A DNA stretch of 64,000 nt. Origin: Conus ventricosus. Taxonomy: Eukaryota > Mollusca > Gastropoda > Neogastropoda > Conidae. This document shows, one piece after another, positions 1 through 10,740 of this stretch. Within the stretch, counting starts at the first letter, position 1; the number at the start of each line of letters is the position of its first letter. Under the pieces are notes generated by a model that did no database searches, was not told the DNA's origin, and worked only from the letters and a program-made list of their open reading frames with translations. The translations under genes and the position numbers were made by a program. The stretch lies in NCBI GenBank assembly GCA_018398815.1, contig CM031620.1, positions 60,518,634-60,582,633 on the forward strand, in the 5' to 3' direction.

Positions 1-850
1 TCCGAGCATGCGCGGCCAATACCCGAAGGAGGTAAGCCACGCGAAAGGGACGGAGGCGGTGCCGAGGTATATTAGGGAGTGACTTCCCAGGTGTATTTAC
101 CTGTTCCTGTGGGTCAAGGAGGGACGTTAGGCTGAGCCACTGACTATGGCGGATGTGTAGGTGTGCCGTACAGACTACGTGTACGACATCGTGAAAATGG
201 CCATCCTGTACACATTTTAAAAGATGTATATTTTCCTTCTTTTTTAGGAAACGAGAAGAAACGTTCAAAGTCGAAAACAGATCAGGTGGACAGAAAATGC
301 CGTAACGTTTTTGGATATGTAATATTCGTATTTCAAACCAAACATTGGTTTCTTTGGTCTCTCTAGTCGGTGCTCCCATGGTCACAGTTTCTTGGCCCAT
401 TGATTAAACAATAATCTACCATGGTGTTGAGTCAAGAACTGCACAATAATCGATTCATGTAGCTGACTCACAGATCGATCAGTCCTTCGAGTATGATGCT
501 AGCTAGTGGTCCGCCACTCAATGGGGCAGTTAGCCAGGATTGTCCAGCACAACACAGCGGATGCAAAGAAGTGTGACAAGCCAACTACGAGCCCGAACAA
601 TGCAGATACCAACGCCAGCAAGGATGGTGGAACCCAAAGCACACACAAGGAGACGTCGACTTTGTCCTTGAACCAAGAGAAGCGTTGAGATCTTGAATCT
701 CCGGCAAAAATCCAGAACAGGTATGTGCTTATTTATGCGGAAGAATAATTGGAATGGATTTGAAAAATGATTGCCAGCGGTTTTGATTGAACACAAAGTA
801 TTCACAGTGGAGTGACGCAATGAAAAATAGATTGTGCACGGTCTGCTTCT
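1..850. other. Unclassified low-copy sequence
   Basis: No gene, transposon domain or tandem repeat is recognisable here. Short open frames exist on both strands (for example 163-366 + and 530-874 -), but their translations match no family I know and show no splice or domain signature. The stretch ends where the 47-bp minisatellite begins. Confidence 0.5.
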
Positions 851-863
851 GATGGACTGGCTG

Positions 864-2016
864 CAGGCAAACACATCGGGGAACTACAGTCACACATGTA
901 ACTTTTCATGTAAGCAAACACATCATGAAACTACAGACACACATGCAACTTTTCATGTAAGCAAACACATCATGAAACTACAGACACACATGAACTTTTC
1001 ATGCAGGCAAACATCATGAAACTACAGACACACATGCAACTTTTCATGCATGGCAAACACATCCAGGAACTTCAGACACACATGTAACTTTTCATGCAGG
1101 CAAACACATCCAGGAACTACAGACACACATGTAACTTTTCATGCAGGCAAACATCTATGAAACTACAGACACACATGCAACTTTTCATGCAGGCAAACAC
1201 ATCGGGAAATACAGACACACATGCAACTTTTCATGCAGCAAACACATCATGAAACTACAGACACACATGCAACTTTTCATGCAGGCAAACACATCGGGAA
1301 TACAGACACACATGTAACTTTCATGCAGCAAACACATCGGGAAGTACAGACACACATGCAACTTTTCATGCAGGCAAACACATCGGGAAGTACAGACACA
1401 CATGCAACTTTTCATGCAGGCAAACACATCATGAAACTACAGACACACATGCAACTTTTCATGCAGGCAAACACATCCGGAAGTACAGACACACTGTAAC
1501 TTTCATGCTGCAAACATCGGGAAGTACAGAACATGACTTTTCATGCGGCAAACCATCGGGGAAGTACAGAACCACATGCAACTTTTCATGCAGGCAACCA
1601 TCATGAACTCAGACACACATGTACTTTTCATGCAGGCAAACAATCGGGGAAGTAACAGACACATCTTGAACTTTCATGCATGCACACACATCGGAGTACA
1701 GTACACATCGTAACTTTCATGCAGGCAAACACATCGGGGAAGTACAGACAACATGTACTTTCATGCAGGCAAACACTATCATGAAACTACAGACACACAT
1801 GTTAACTTTCATGCAGGCAAACATCATGAATTACAGACACACATGTAACTTTTCATTTCAGCAAACATCATGAAATACAACACACATGTAACTTTTCATG
1901 TCGGCAAACATCATGAAACTACAGACACACATGTAACTTTTCATGACAAACACATCGGTGGAAGTACAGCACACATGCAACTTTTCATGCAGGCAAACAC
2001 ATCCAGGAACTACAGA
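864..2016 (+). repeat. 47-bp minisatellite array, about 24 copies
   Basis: Tandem units of about 47 bp begin with GGCAAACACATC, pass through ACAGACACACATG and end with CTTTTCATGCA. Two main variants differ after ACACATC (ATGAAACT or GGGAAGTA/CAGGAACT) and are interspersed along the array. Many units between 1490 and 1960 lack one to three bases. Open frames on both strands inside the array are by-products of the repeat and are not called genes. Confidence 0.95.
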
Positions 2017-2707
2017 CATTAACAGCTAGGTGAACGTTTATTAACGGGAACGGTCAAGTCCTTGGGCAACACAGACAGAGAAGGTATCATTCACCAGCAG
2101 CCAACCGCATGATTGTACGATGGTCCAATAAAGTTGAACATCGTCATTGATGTATTGAGAATGAACAAACTTACTATGTAATACTTTTAACATCAATCGT
2201 TTACGTTTATATGCGGTAGTTGTAAACCATACATTGTTTAACAGTAACAGTGTTAATCTGTGTTTTATTTTTGCATTTTCATTTTATTTACGGAATATAA
2301 TTTACATTTACAGATAATGTCCGGAATAAACAAGTAGATGTTCTTCAGTGCTGTAAATGTCGGTTATTCAAGTGGCCGACTGATCACCACAACGTAACCT
2401 AAGTTGAATAAACAGTAACATGGGTATGTTTTGCTCCCTAAGGCTAATCACAGAGCAACTTTTATTCAAGACTGGCACCCTTTAAGATGTTTGGATATTT
2501 GATTCGTCATAACTTAGATCTGTGTAACTCGCTAACCAGTATTTATTATTCTTCTATTACTTGTTATATTCTGAGGATATTATCTAACAATTTAAGTATA
2601 ATGATCAACAATATGAGCAGTTTAGCAACCATATGCGGGTGCGTTTTCTCATGAAGCTAGAAGTTCACTCTCCCATGAGTATCCATCCAGCAGACTGTGC
2701 AAGTCTG

Positions 2708-2708
<1 letters not shown>
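2017..2708. other. AT-rich unique spacer
   Basis: AT-rich sequence between the 47-bp array and the (CT)n tract. I see no coding frame, transposon motif or tandem structure in it. Confidence 0.5.
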
Positions 2709-2775
<67 letters not shown>

Positions 2776-2826
2776 CTCTCTGTCTGTCTCTCTGTCTGTC
2801 TCTCTCTCTGTCTCTCTCTCTCTCTG

Positions 2827-2858
<32 letters not shown>

Positions 2859-3076
2859 CTCGTGTACTTATGCTTAATATACCGTGCGTCTTCATACACC
2901 ACCGCGCGCACTCTCACATCTCTCCTCTCGTCTCGCCCTCTCTACACTCTCTCTCTCTCTCTACTCTCCCTCCTCTACTCTCCTCCCACACACACCACAC
3001 ACACACACACACACTTTCTATTAACAATATATTTCAAGCAATAACAACAGCCGGAAGAAACACGAGAGAAAGAGAG

Positions 3077-3108
<32 letters not shown>

Positions 3109-3148
3109 AAAGAGAGACACAGACAGACAGGCAGGCAGGCAGACAAGC
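2709..3148. repeat. Microsatellite cluster: (CT)n, (CA)n, (GACA)n
   Basis: A (CT)n tract interrupted by GTCT variants runs from 2709 to about 2859. It is followed by shorter CT runs near 2942-2962, a (CA)n run at 2989-3014 and a (GACA)n/(GGCA)n run at 3079-3145. Arg/Glu- or Ser/Leu-rich open frames over this stretch are repeat artefacts. Confidence 0.95.
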
Positions 3149-3829
3149 GGCACATTTAACCGACAACGTCGACGCCATAACTCCAGCACTGTTGTCAGAG
3201 TGGCAATAACTTTCATCTTGACACGTCCGTCTGCGAATTGAGAGAGCGATCCCCTGTACAGCACGAGTGGAGGGGGACACGGGGAGGTGCCATGAAAGGG
3301 AATGAGGATAGAAGGGGAGGGGCGGGGGGGGGGGGGGGGGGGAGGGGGGGGGCGGGGGGGGGGGCTCAGGTGGGGAAAGTGCGGGTGGGTGCGGGGGTGG
3401 GGCATGATTGAAGCAAGTTTACCGCCGCTTCAAACGAGTGAGCGTTAAATCATAGCACCTCTCAAACCAGTCTCGCGGGTGTGTTACGATGGCAAACACC
3501 TTCCGCCCTGCATACCCCCCCCCCCCCCCCCTAACCTCCCAAAGGGCGTGCTTTTGTGGCCCCCCGCATGACAGTGTTCTCGCTCGCCGAGGAAACGGCC
3601 AGATTCCCCGCCCCTGGTTCCAGTCTTGTGAGAAAAGTTGGTTGTTTCCCTTGCCTTTCCATTGTCTTTCTGCAGGGCCGTAAATAACGGCCTGGCGCTA
3701 GTATTTGGGAATGCGCCATAAACCGATGTAACGCGTGGCGTGCTGGAAGCTCTTTGCTTCGTCAAACAACTCGAGGCTACTATAGGGTCTTCTTGTCTGT
3801 CCCGTCTTCCTCTCCTTTCCTCCTCTTAC
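3149..3829. other. Spacer with poly-G and poly-C tracts
   Basis: Mostly unclassified sequence. It carries a G-rich tract at about 3318-3364, broken by single A or C bases, and a short C tract at about 3516-3531. No gene or mobile-element motif was recognised. Confidence 0.6.
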
Positions 3830-5041
3830 TCCCTCTGTCTTCCTCTCTCTGTCTCTACTAACTCTGTCTTCCTCTCTCTCTGTCTCTGCTTACTCCCTGT
3901 CTTCCTCTCTCTGTCTCTACTAAACTCTGTCTTCCTCTCCTCTGTCTCTACTAACTCTGTCTTCCTCTCTCTCTGTCCTCTACTAACTCTGTCTTCCTCT
4001 CTCTGTCTCTGCTTACTCCCCGTCTTCCTCTCTCTCTGTCTCTGCTTACTCCCTGTCTTCCTCTCTCTGTCTCTGCTTACTCCCTGTCTTCCTCTCTCTG
4101 TCTCTGCTTACTCCCTGTCTTCCTCTCTCTGTCTCTGCTTACTCCCTGTCTTTCTCTCTCTGTCTCTGCTTACTCCCTGTCTTCCTCTCTCTGTCTCTGC
4201 TTACTCCCTGTCTTCCTCTCTCTGTCTCTGCTTACTCCCTGTCTTTCTCTCTCTGTCTCTGCTTACTCCCTGTCTTTCTCTCTCTGTCTCTGCTTACTCC
4301 CTGTCTTCCTCTCTCTGTCTCTACTAACTCTGTCTTCCTCCCCTCTCTGTCTCTACTAACTCTGTCTTCCTCTCTCCTCTGTCTCTGCTTACTCCCTGTC
4401 TTCCTCTCTCTGTCTCTACTAACTCTGTCTTCCTCTCTCTCTGTCTCTGCTTACTCCCTGTCTTCCTCTCTCTGTCTCTGCTTACTCCCTGTCTTTCTCT
4501 CTCTGTCTCTGCTTACTCCCTGTCTTCCTCTCTCTCTGTCTCTGCTTACTTCCTGTCTTCCTCTCTCTCTCTGTCTCCTGCTACTCCCTGTCTTCCTCTC
4601 TCTCTGTCTCTGCTTACTCCCTGTCTTCCTCTCTCTCTGTCTCTGCTTACTCCCTTTTCTTCCTCTCTCTGTCTCTGCTTACTCCCTGTCTTCCTCTCTC
4701 CGTCTCTGCTTACTCCCTGTCTTCCTCTCTCTGTCTCTGCTTACTCCCTGTCTTCCTCTCTCTCTCTGTCTCTGCTTATTTCCCTGTCTTCCTCTCTCTC
4801 TCTGTCTCTGCTTACTCCCTGTCTTCCTCTCTCTCTGTCTCTGCTTACTCGCTGTCTTCCTCTCTCTGTCTCTGCTTACTCGCTGTCTTCCTCTCTCTCT
4901 CTGTCTCTGCTTACCTTCCCTGTCTTCCTCTCTCTCTCTGTCTCTGCTTACTCCCTGTCTTCCTCTCTCTCTCTGTCTCTGCTTACTCCCTGTCTTCCTC
5001 TCTCTCTTGTCTCTGCTTACTCCCTGTCTTCCTCTCTCTCT
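3830..5041 (+). repeat. 31-bp minisatellite array, left arm
   Basis: Tandem units of about 31 bp combine a CT core (TCTCTCTGTCTCT) with GCTTACTCCCTGTCTTCC. A minority variant near both ends has ACTAACTCTGTC instead of GCTTACTCCCTGTC. Unit length varies by two-base steps in the CT core, as expected from slippage. The array stops at 5041, where a GC-rich duplicated block begins, and resumes at 5936 in the same orientation. Confidence 0.95.
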
Positions 5042-5193
5042 GGATGGTTCTGTTTAACGTCCTCCAGCCTGTGCAAACAGGACATATGGGACATGTGTTT
5101 TTACTTTAGATATAAGTAGTCATTTGGGCCGCATAGCGGTCGTCTGAAGATAGTTCAGCTGCGGTTGTTTCCAAGGCCATCATCAGGGCCACC

Positions 5194-5900
5194 GGGGCGG
5201 CCGTCTTCATGCTGAGTGGCGACGGTCCTGTGCCGCGTGAGGCCGACTCGGGAGATGTACGAGGCACAAGTCGCCGAGCCGCTGCACGTAGGTCATGCCC
5301 ACTCTGCGCCCAATGAGGTACAATTTCCACCCTCCCCCCCCCCCCCCCCCCCCCCCCCCCAAAGGGAGAGCCCTGCTAGGATGGGCAGGCCACTGGGTAG
5401 TTCGCAGAGTGGCAGCGCCTCGTCGCCAAGTGTCACGCCGCCTCGAGAGCCGTCCCCCGGCGACACAGGCTAGTCCCGTCGTCACTCGTAGTGCGAGGAA
5501 GGAAATCTGTGCCGCCCTACATCATCTGCCACCTGGGTGCCTTCTGCTGGTCTCTGCCACCGACCAGCAGGAATGCCGGATGCCACCAACCGGGCGGCCG
5601 TCTTCATGCTGAGTGGCGACGTCCTGTGCCGCGTGAGGCCGACTCAGGAGACGTACGAGGCACAAGTCGCCGAGCCGCTGCACGTATAGGTCCATGCCCA
5701 CTCTGCGCCCAATGAGGCCCCCCACAAAGGGAGAGCCCTGCTAGGATGTGCAGGCCACTGGGTAGTTCGCAGAGTGGCAGCGCCTCGTCGCCAAGTGTCA
5801 CGCCGCCTCGAGAGCCGTCCCCCGGCGACACAGGCTAGTCCCGTCGTCACTCGTAGTGCGAGGAAGGAAATCTGTGCCGCCCAACACCCATCTGCCACCT
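5194..5900. repeat. Tandem duplication of a GC-rich block inside the 31-bp array
   Basis: Two direct copies, about 5194-5592 and 5593-5900, share long near-identical stretches. Both start with GCGGCCGTCTTCATGCTGAG and both run past TCACGCCGCCTCGAGAGCC to a shared GTGCCGCCC. Copy 1 has an extra C tract of about 26 bases (5334-5360) and an extra tail (about 5545-5592) that copy 2 lacks. The sequence is much richer in GC and CpG than its surroundings. Open frames exist on both strands but match nothing I recognise. It may be an unknown mobile element or a fragment of a CpG-rich host region. Confidence 0.85.
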
Positions 5901-5935
5901 GGGTGCCTGTCGATGTCATGTCGATGTCGTCGCGA

Positions 5936-6417
5936 CCTCTCTCTCTGTCTCTGCTTACTCCCTTCTTCCTCTCTCTCTGTCTCTGCTTACTCCCTGTCTT
6001 CCTCTCTCTCTGTCTCTGCTTACTCCCCTGTCTTCCTCTCTCTCTTGTCTCTGCTTACTCCCTGTCTTCCTCTCTCTCTGTCTCTGCTTACTCCCTGTCT
6101 TCCGCTTACTCCCTGTCTTCCTCTCTCTCTGTCTCTGCTTACTCCCTGTCTTCCTCTCTCTCTGTCTCTGCTTACTCCCTGTCTTCCCTCTCTCTCTGTC
6201 TCTGCTTACTCCCTGTCTTCCTCTCTCTGTCTCCGCTTACTCCCTGTCTTCCTCTCTCTGTCTCTGCTTACTCCGTCTTCCTCTCTCTCTGTCTCTGCTT
6301 ACTCCCTGTCTTCCCTCTCTCTGTCTTGCATACTCCCTGTCTTCCTCTCTCTGTCTCTGCTTACTCCCTGTCTTCCTCTCTCTGTCTCTGCTTACTCCCT
6401 GTCTTCCTCTGTCCGTA
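5936..6417 (+). repeat. 31-bp minisatellite array, right arm
   Basis: This continues the unit seen at 3830-5041, again with CTGCTTACTCCCTGTCTTCC as the conserved part, in the same orientation. It restarts directly after the duplicated GC-rich block, which implies the block was inserted into one older array or moved together with it. Confidence 0.95.
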
Positions 6418-6536
6418 CTATTAGCCACTGTCATAAAGAAAACCAAACCAGTTCAGGGGATCAATCAGTATAATGTAACTATGCATAGAATTTATTCTAT
6501 TCAATCAACTTTACCAGTATTTGTACCATTTATGTA

Positions 6537-6589
<53 letters not shown>
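6537..6589 (+). repeat. Uninterrupted poly-G tract, 53 bases
   Basis: Fifty-three consecutive G bases follow TTTATGTA and end at ATTCAGG. Such a run could form a G-quadruplex. Its true length is uncertain because long homopolymers are poorly measured by sequencing. Confidence 0.9.
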
Positions 6590-6590
<1 letters not shown>

Positions 6591-6689
6591 TTCAGGAAAG
6601 TTTTTTATGTTTCTGTCTCCTGGTGATAATCATGAATTTAGAGGGGTGCAGACACATGTAGTTTTAACTCTGACCGTTCAATGAATTCA

Positions 6690-7070
6690 TTTGCGCTCTT
6701 TTGCAAGTCAGTGGGATCTGTTCATATTAAATGACTGGTGCGTATGCTCGCATCACTGCAAACAATTCACTCTGCGCACTAGGAGGTAAGGGTAAATTAT
6801 ATTACATAGTTTGAGTTTCATCTAGGACGTGTCCACTGCGCGCGAACTAGTCCATATACGCTACAAACCACATTCGCTAAGTTTTGAGACCACTCTGTGC
6901 ATGATTTAAAAGCTGATGGATAAATGAATTAATGACTAAGATGAGAGAATGTAAAAAGAGGGTCTCGTGCAACGAATTAGCAGACGTCTGATCTACGCAT
7001 TAGCCCCAACGCTCTGGTCAGACCTTCAGTACCTACCTAACATTGCTTGTGCCATTATTATCAATTGAAT
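6690..7070 (+). repeat. Dispersed repeat R1, copy a
   Basis: This stretch is diverged but alignable over most of its length to 35925-36240. Shared blocks include TGGGATCTGTT, GCTAAGTTTTGAGACCAC, a block around GAATTAATGACTAAGA and GCTCTGGTCAGA. In both places the copy is followed within about 100 bases by a (GT)n tract. No coding capacity is visible. It is probably the body or 3' part of a non-autonomous transposon. Confidence 0.75.
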
Positions 7071-7092
7071 ATGGTGCATGGCGGGTGCACTC

Positions 7093-7138
7093 ATGTGTGT
7101 GTGTGGGTGTGTGGCGTGGTCCTGTGTGTGTGGGGTGT

Positions 7139-7178
<40 letters not shown>

Positions 7179-7256
7179 TGTGTGTGTGTGTTTTGTCTGT
7201 GTGTGGTGTGTGTGTGTGGGGTGTGTGTGTGTGTGTGTGTGGTGTGTGTGTGTAAT
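7093..7256 (+). repeat. (GT)n microsatellite
   Basis: An imperfect GT tract with scattered GG and TT interruptions. It lies between repeat R1 and the LINE fragment that starts at 7262. Confidence 0.95.
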
Positions 7257-7261
7257 TTGTG

Positions 7262-7505
7262 GGCTTGTACATAGACATTGATTGAAAATAGTAAGGGTCT
7301 TAGAACGGAGCCTTGAACTATTCCATACTTAATGGTCAAAGACGGAGACGTAGATCCATTTATTGCTACCAGCTGTTTGCTTCCTACAAACTGAAAATAA
7401 TGTAATCAATTGCAATGTTTTGTTAGATAAGCCATAAAGCTTGAGTTTTCTAAGGAGAAAAATGTGATCTATGACGTCGAAATTTACAATGAGGAACACC
7501 GGTTA
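7262..7505 (-). mobile_element. LINE reverse transcriptase fragment
   Basis: Read on the minus strand, this stretch encodes, across frameshifts, pieces of a reverse transcriptase palm: VNFDVIDHIFLLRKLKLYG (compare the family pattern DFSKAFDTVDHxILLxKL) and, 30 codons on, YGIVQGSVLRPLLFSIN (family pattern GVPQGSVLGPLLFxIYIND). The fragment ends at the (GT)n tract at 7256, so the catalytic YADD box is absent. It is a dead piece of a non-LTR retrotransposon. Its last 45 bases recur in opposite orientation at 7556-7608. Confidence 0.75.
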
Positions 7506-7555
7506 ATTTCATTAATTATTCATATTCGTCAGCCATTGGTCAAGCAGAGAAGATG

Positions 7556-7608
7556 GAATTTCAAGGCTCCGTTCTAAAGACCCCTTACTATTTTCAATCA
7601 ATGTCTAA
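7556..7608 (+). mobile_element. Inverted second copy of the QGSVL motif of the same LINE
   Basis: AAGGCTCCGTTCTAAAGACC and the bases following repeat, on the plus strand, the QGSVL-PLLFSIN segment found on the minus strand at 7272-7318. The two differ by only two single-base indels. The pair forms inverted arms of about 47 bp around a spacer of about 240 bp. Confidence 0.8.
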
Positions 7609-8520
7609 TGTGTGACAGAATGTCTGCTATAAAACCAGACTGAAGGGTGATGAAGATCAATGTCCGAGCTGTACAATATGTCACCGACTTTGTACACGGT
7701 CGAGTGTGGTGAGTGGGGTGGGTGACAGGTGGGATGGGGTCACGTTGGTGTCTAAGACACGGGGGCAGGTGGGGGCACTGAGGTAGCGGGGGGGCGAGGA
7801 GAATAGTGAATGAAAGAGCGAAGGGGGTGAGGTGGACGGGAGAGGAGGGGACCATGTGAAATGTCATGCCACATCATCCGTGTTGTTTGTGAGGCAGGGA
7901 GAAGGGGGTGGAACGAGGGCAGGAGCAGCAGAGGGAGAGGGAGGAGGAGGAGGAGGGCGGAGAGTTGGGCGGTGGGGTTGGAGGGGGGGGGGGGCTTTTG
8001 TTTACCCGCAAACACTTAAGGTAGGGAGGTAGGCAAGGAACAGAGCTTGGAAAGCGTGGAGACAGTTGAAGAGCAAGGCCAACACTCCAGCATAGCAGTC
8101 AGACCCGTCGTGTCCTCTCCAAGAGGACTGCCGACACGGCGTACTGCAGGGCGCTCACAATAGCAGCAGAGACAAGCCACGTCTCTTCTGCCCCTAAGCT
8201 GCTTAATCCCCACCAGACTGCCACACTGCGAGTGACCCAGCAGGTGTTGGGTATGTAACAGGTATGGTGTGGAGAGGTCTCCCACTGGTATTGTGTGTCC
8301 CAATGTAGCCACAGGCAGCTCCTTAGGTAGGGAAGAATAGAGTCTCTGGGGTCACGTCTATTCACAGAGTGGAAAACTGACAACAAAGTAGAGGGGTGAA
8401 GGGGGATGGGGTTAGGGGTTGTGAGCGTGGGGGGGGTGGGGGGAGGGGGGTGTGAGAGTGAAGGAAGTGGGAGAAAATTCACTGAATCACAACAGGAACT
8501 CAGACAACATGTCGGAGTTC
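7609..8520. other. Unclassified sequence, G-rich on the + strand
   Basis: Purine-rich, G-rich sequence with a 12-base G run near 7983-7994. Gly-rich and Pro-rich open frames on the two strands reflect base composition. No gene or known repeat was recognised. The part from 8041 to 8130 reappears in degraded form at about 8825-8900. Confidence 0.5.
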
Positions 8521-9776
8521 GGCCCTCGGTCCCACCCCCCCCTAAAAAACCCCCCCCCCCCCAACCCTACACAGGGCTTTTTGGGGGGGGTGGGTGAAAG
8601 GGGGGATCACTTTTCGGGGCCGGGGGGGGGGGGGGTTGGGGGGGGGGGTTTTTAAAAAAAAAAGGGGGAGGGTCAAGGGGGAAAAAACTCCCTCGTGGTT
8701 TTGGGGAAAAAAGGGGGGGAAAGGGAGGAAAGGGGAAGGGAGGGGGAGGGGGGGGGGGGGGGGGTGGGGGGGGGGGGGGGGGGGGGGGGTTTTTTTTGGG
8801 GGGGGGGGAGGGGGGGTGGCAAGGAAAGTTGGAAAAAAAGGGGGAAATTAAACAAGGACACTCCAGCAACAGTCGATCGTGCCTCTCCAAAAGGGGACCC
8901 CCAGGCGTAGGGGGGGCCCCCTTAGACAAAACCCTTCCCCCCCCTTTCCTTTCCCCCCAATACCCGGGCCCGCGGGTTTTTGAAAAAAACCCCCCCCCCC
9001 CAGGGGGGGCCCCCCCCCGGCCCCCGGCCCGCCCGGGGGAAATAACCCGGGGTTTTTTCACGGGGGAAAAACTCCAAAAGGGGGGTTAATTTTTTGTACT
9101 TTTTTTGGGGGGGGAAAAAAACCCCCCTTTTCCCACAAAAAGGAACCCAAACTTCCTTCCCCCCGTCTCAGACCCCGCCCCCCCCCAACCCCCATCACCC
9201 CCCCCCCCCCCCCCCCCCACCCCAAAACCCCCCAGTCATGGCCGCCCCCACCACGGACCCCCCCCCCACCATACCCCACCCCCACCCCCCACCCCCACCC
9301 CACTTTCCCCGCCAAACCCCGTACCCTCCCCCACCCCCCCCCCCCCACCCTACCCCTCATTTGCCCCCATCCAGACACCCCACGTGCCCCAAAAAAACCC
9401 CTCCCCCCCCCCCCACACACAAAACACCCCCACCCCCCTTTTTAAACCCCCACCCCCCCCCCTCACCCCCCCCCCCCCCCCCCCCCCCCCACCCCCCCCC
9501 CCCCTTTCCCCGTACCTGTTTCTTACGTGAATGTTTCGTCGTCCAGTTTGTTAGGTTTATAAAAAAGTTTAGTTCAAAAATGTTTGCGATGGAGGTCCAC
9601 AAGCCCCACCCCCACTTCATCCCCATCCATCCCCCCCCACCCTTTTTCCCTTTCCCTTTTTTTTTTTTTTTTTTTTTTTTAAAAAAGCTCTGTCGTTAGA
9701 GATTTAAAGGACTTTGTTCCCAAACGGGGGTGCACTTTTTTTGATTCCCCTGGGTTTTTTACTTTTTACAAAATTT

Positions 9777-9822
<46 letters not shown>

Positions 9823-10240
9823 AATTTTTTCATGAAAAAAAACGTTAGGGCATTTATCGGACATACAAAATTTCCAAAAGGGTTTTCATTTTTCATTACC
9901 GCCACCACCACCCACCCCACCCCCCACCACCCCTCGCACTACGTTATTCCTTTTTTTGCACCCCCCTTCTTCTTGTGTGTCTACGTCTCTGTATCTGTCT
10001 TTTATTTTTACGGACTTTTTAAACGGCCGTCATAAAAGTGGGGGGATTTTTATGCTCGTTTGACGAGTGTCCAATGGGTAGGGTAAATCACCCTTTTTGT
10101 TTTTTTCGTTTTTTTTTTTTTGTATCGGGGGGGGGGGGGGGGGGGGGGGGGGTTCTTTTTTTTCATCCTGCATTTTTTCCCCTCACCCCCTTCCAAAAAC
10201 TCCCGACCCCCTCCGGGCCCCCCAAAATTTCCCTTTTATG
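8521..10240. other. Homopolymer-dominated, probably unreliable sequence
   Basis: The stretch consists largely of runs of C, G, A or T of 4 to 40 bases, for example G runs at about 8748-8789, C runs at about 9200-9218 and 9465-9504, and C at 9779-9820. Ordinary sequence appears only in short islands (about 8855-8890, 9515-9610, 9830-9900, 10035-10090). One island matches 8041-8130 with low-complexity substitutions, as if real bases had been replaced by neighbouring homopolymers. I take most of it as sequencing or assembly noise. Pro-rich and Gly-rich open frames here are not genes. Confidence 0.7.
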
Positions 10241-10740
10241 GACGTTGATGTTGTTCCTCTTCTTCTCTTCTTCTTCTAATTTTTCTTTCACCTCGTTTTC
10301 CTCCTATCATCTCCTCTTCTTCCTCTATCTCTGCTTCATTTCTTCTTTCCTCTCTTCTCTTCTTCTCCTCTAATTTCTACTCTACCTGGTCTTTTCCCTT
10401 ATCACGAAGGGCTGAAGGACATGACTCTGGGAAATACCACACACACACCACCAGCCCCACAACACACCACACACTCGGACGACACAAGAGTAGAGGTGGG
10501 ATGAAGAGGGGGATGAGAGCAGGAGGCGCCATCAAAGAGCTAAAAAGAATCTGTTGTGTGTCAATATGTGGTGTTCTGCAATGTTTCTCCGTCCATCTAA
10601 GTGTGTCATGCGGTTTTTTCCTGCTACAGTGTTGTCACTCTGGCTTTCCTGCACTCGTACAGGTTTCACTACTGGGTTCCGTCAATATCTACAGTGCTAC
10701 ATGGTTGTTTCGTCAGACTACAGGTGTCACTGACATGGGT
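10241..10740. other. Pyrimidine-rich spacer before the 39-bp array
   Basis: A TTC/TCT-rich stretch (10250-10400) is followed by CA-rich and unclassified sequence. From about 10600, degenerate pieces of the 39-bp unit (TACAGTGTTGTCACT) begin to appear. No gene was recognised. Confidence 0.5.

Noticed and set aside
864..2016. Possible CRISPR-like array because of regular 47-bp spacing
   Set aside because: The whole unit is repeated, with no unique spacers, and the context is animal DNA. It is an ordinary minisatellite.
5106..5919. Several overlapping frames in the GC-rich duplicated block
   Set aside because: Open frames exist on both strands, as expected from high GC content. The two copies shift frame relative to each other, and no family match is apparent.
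9094..9699. A 201-codon Pro-rich frame that could mimic a proline-rich protein
   Set aside because: It lies in the homopolymer-corrupted zone and is produced by C runs.
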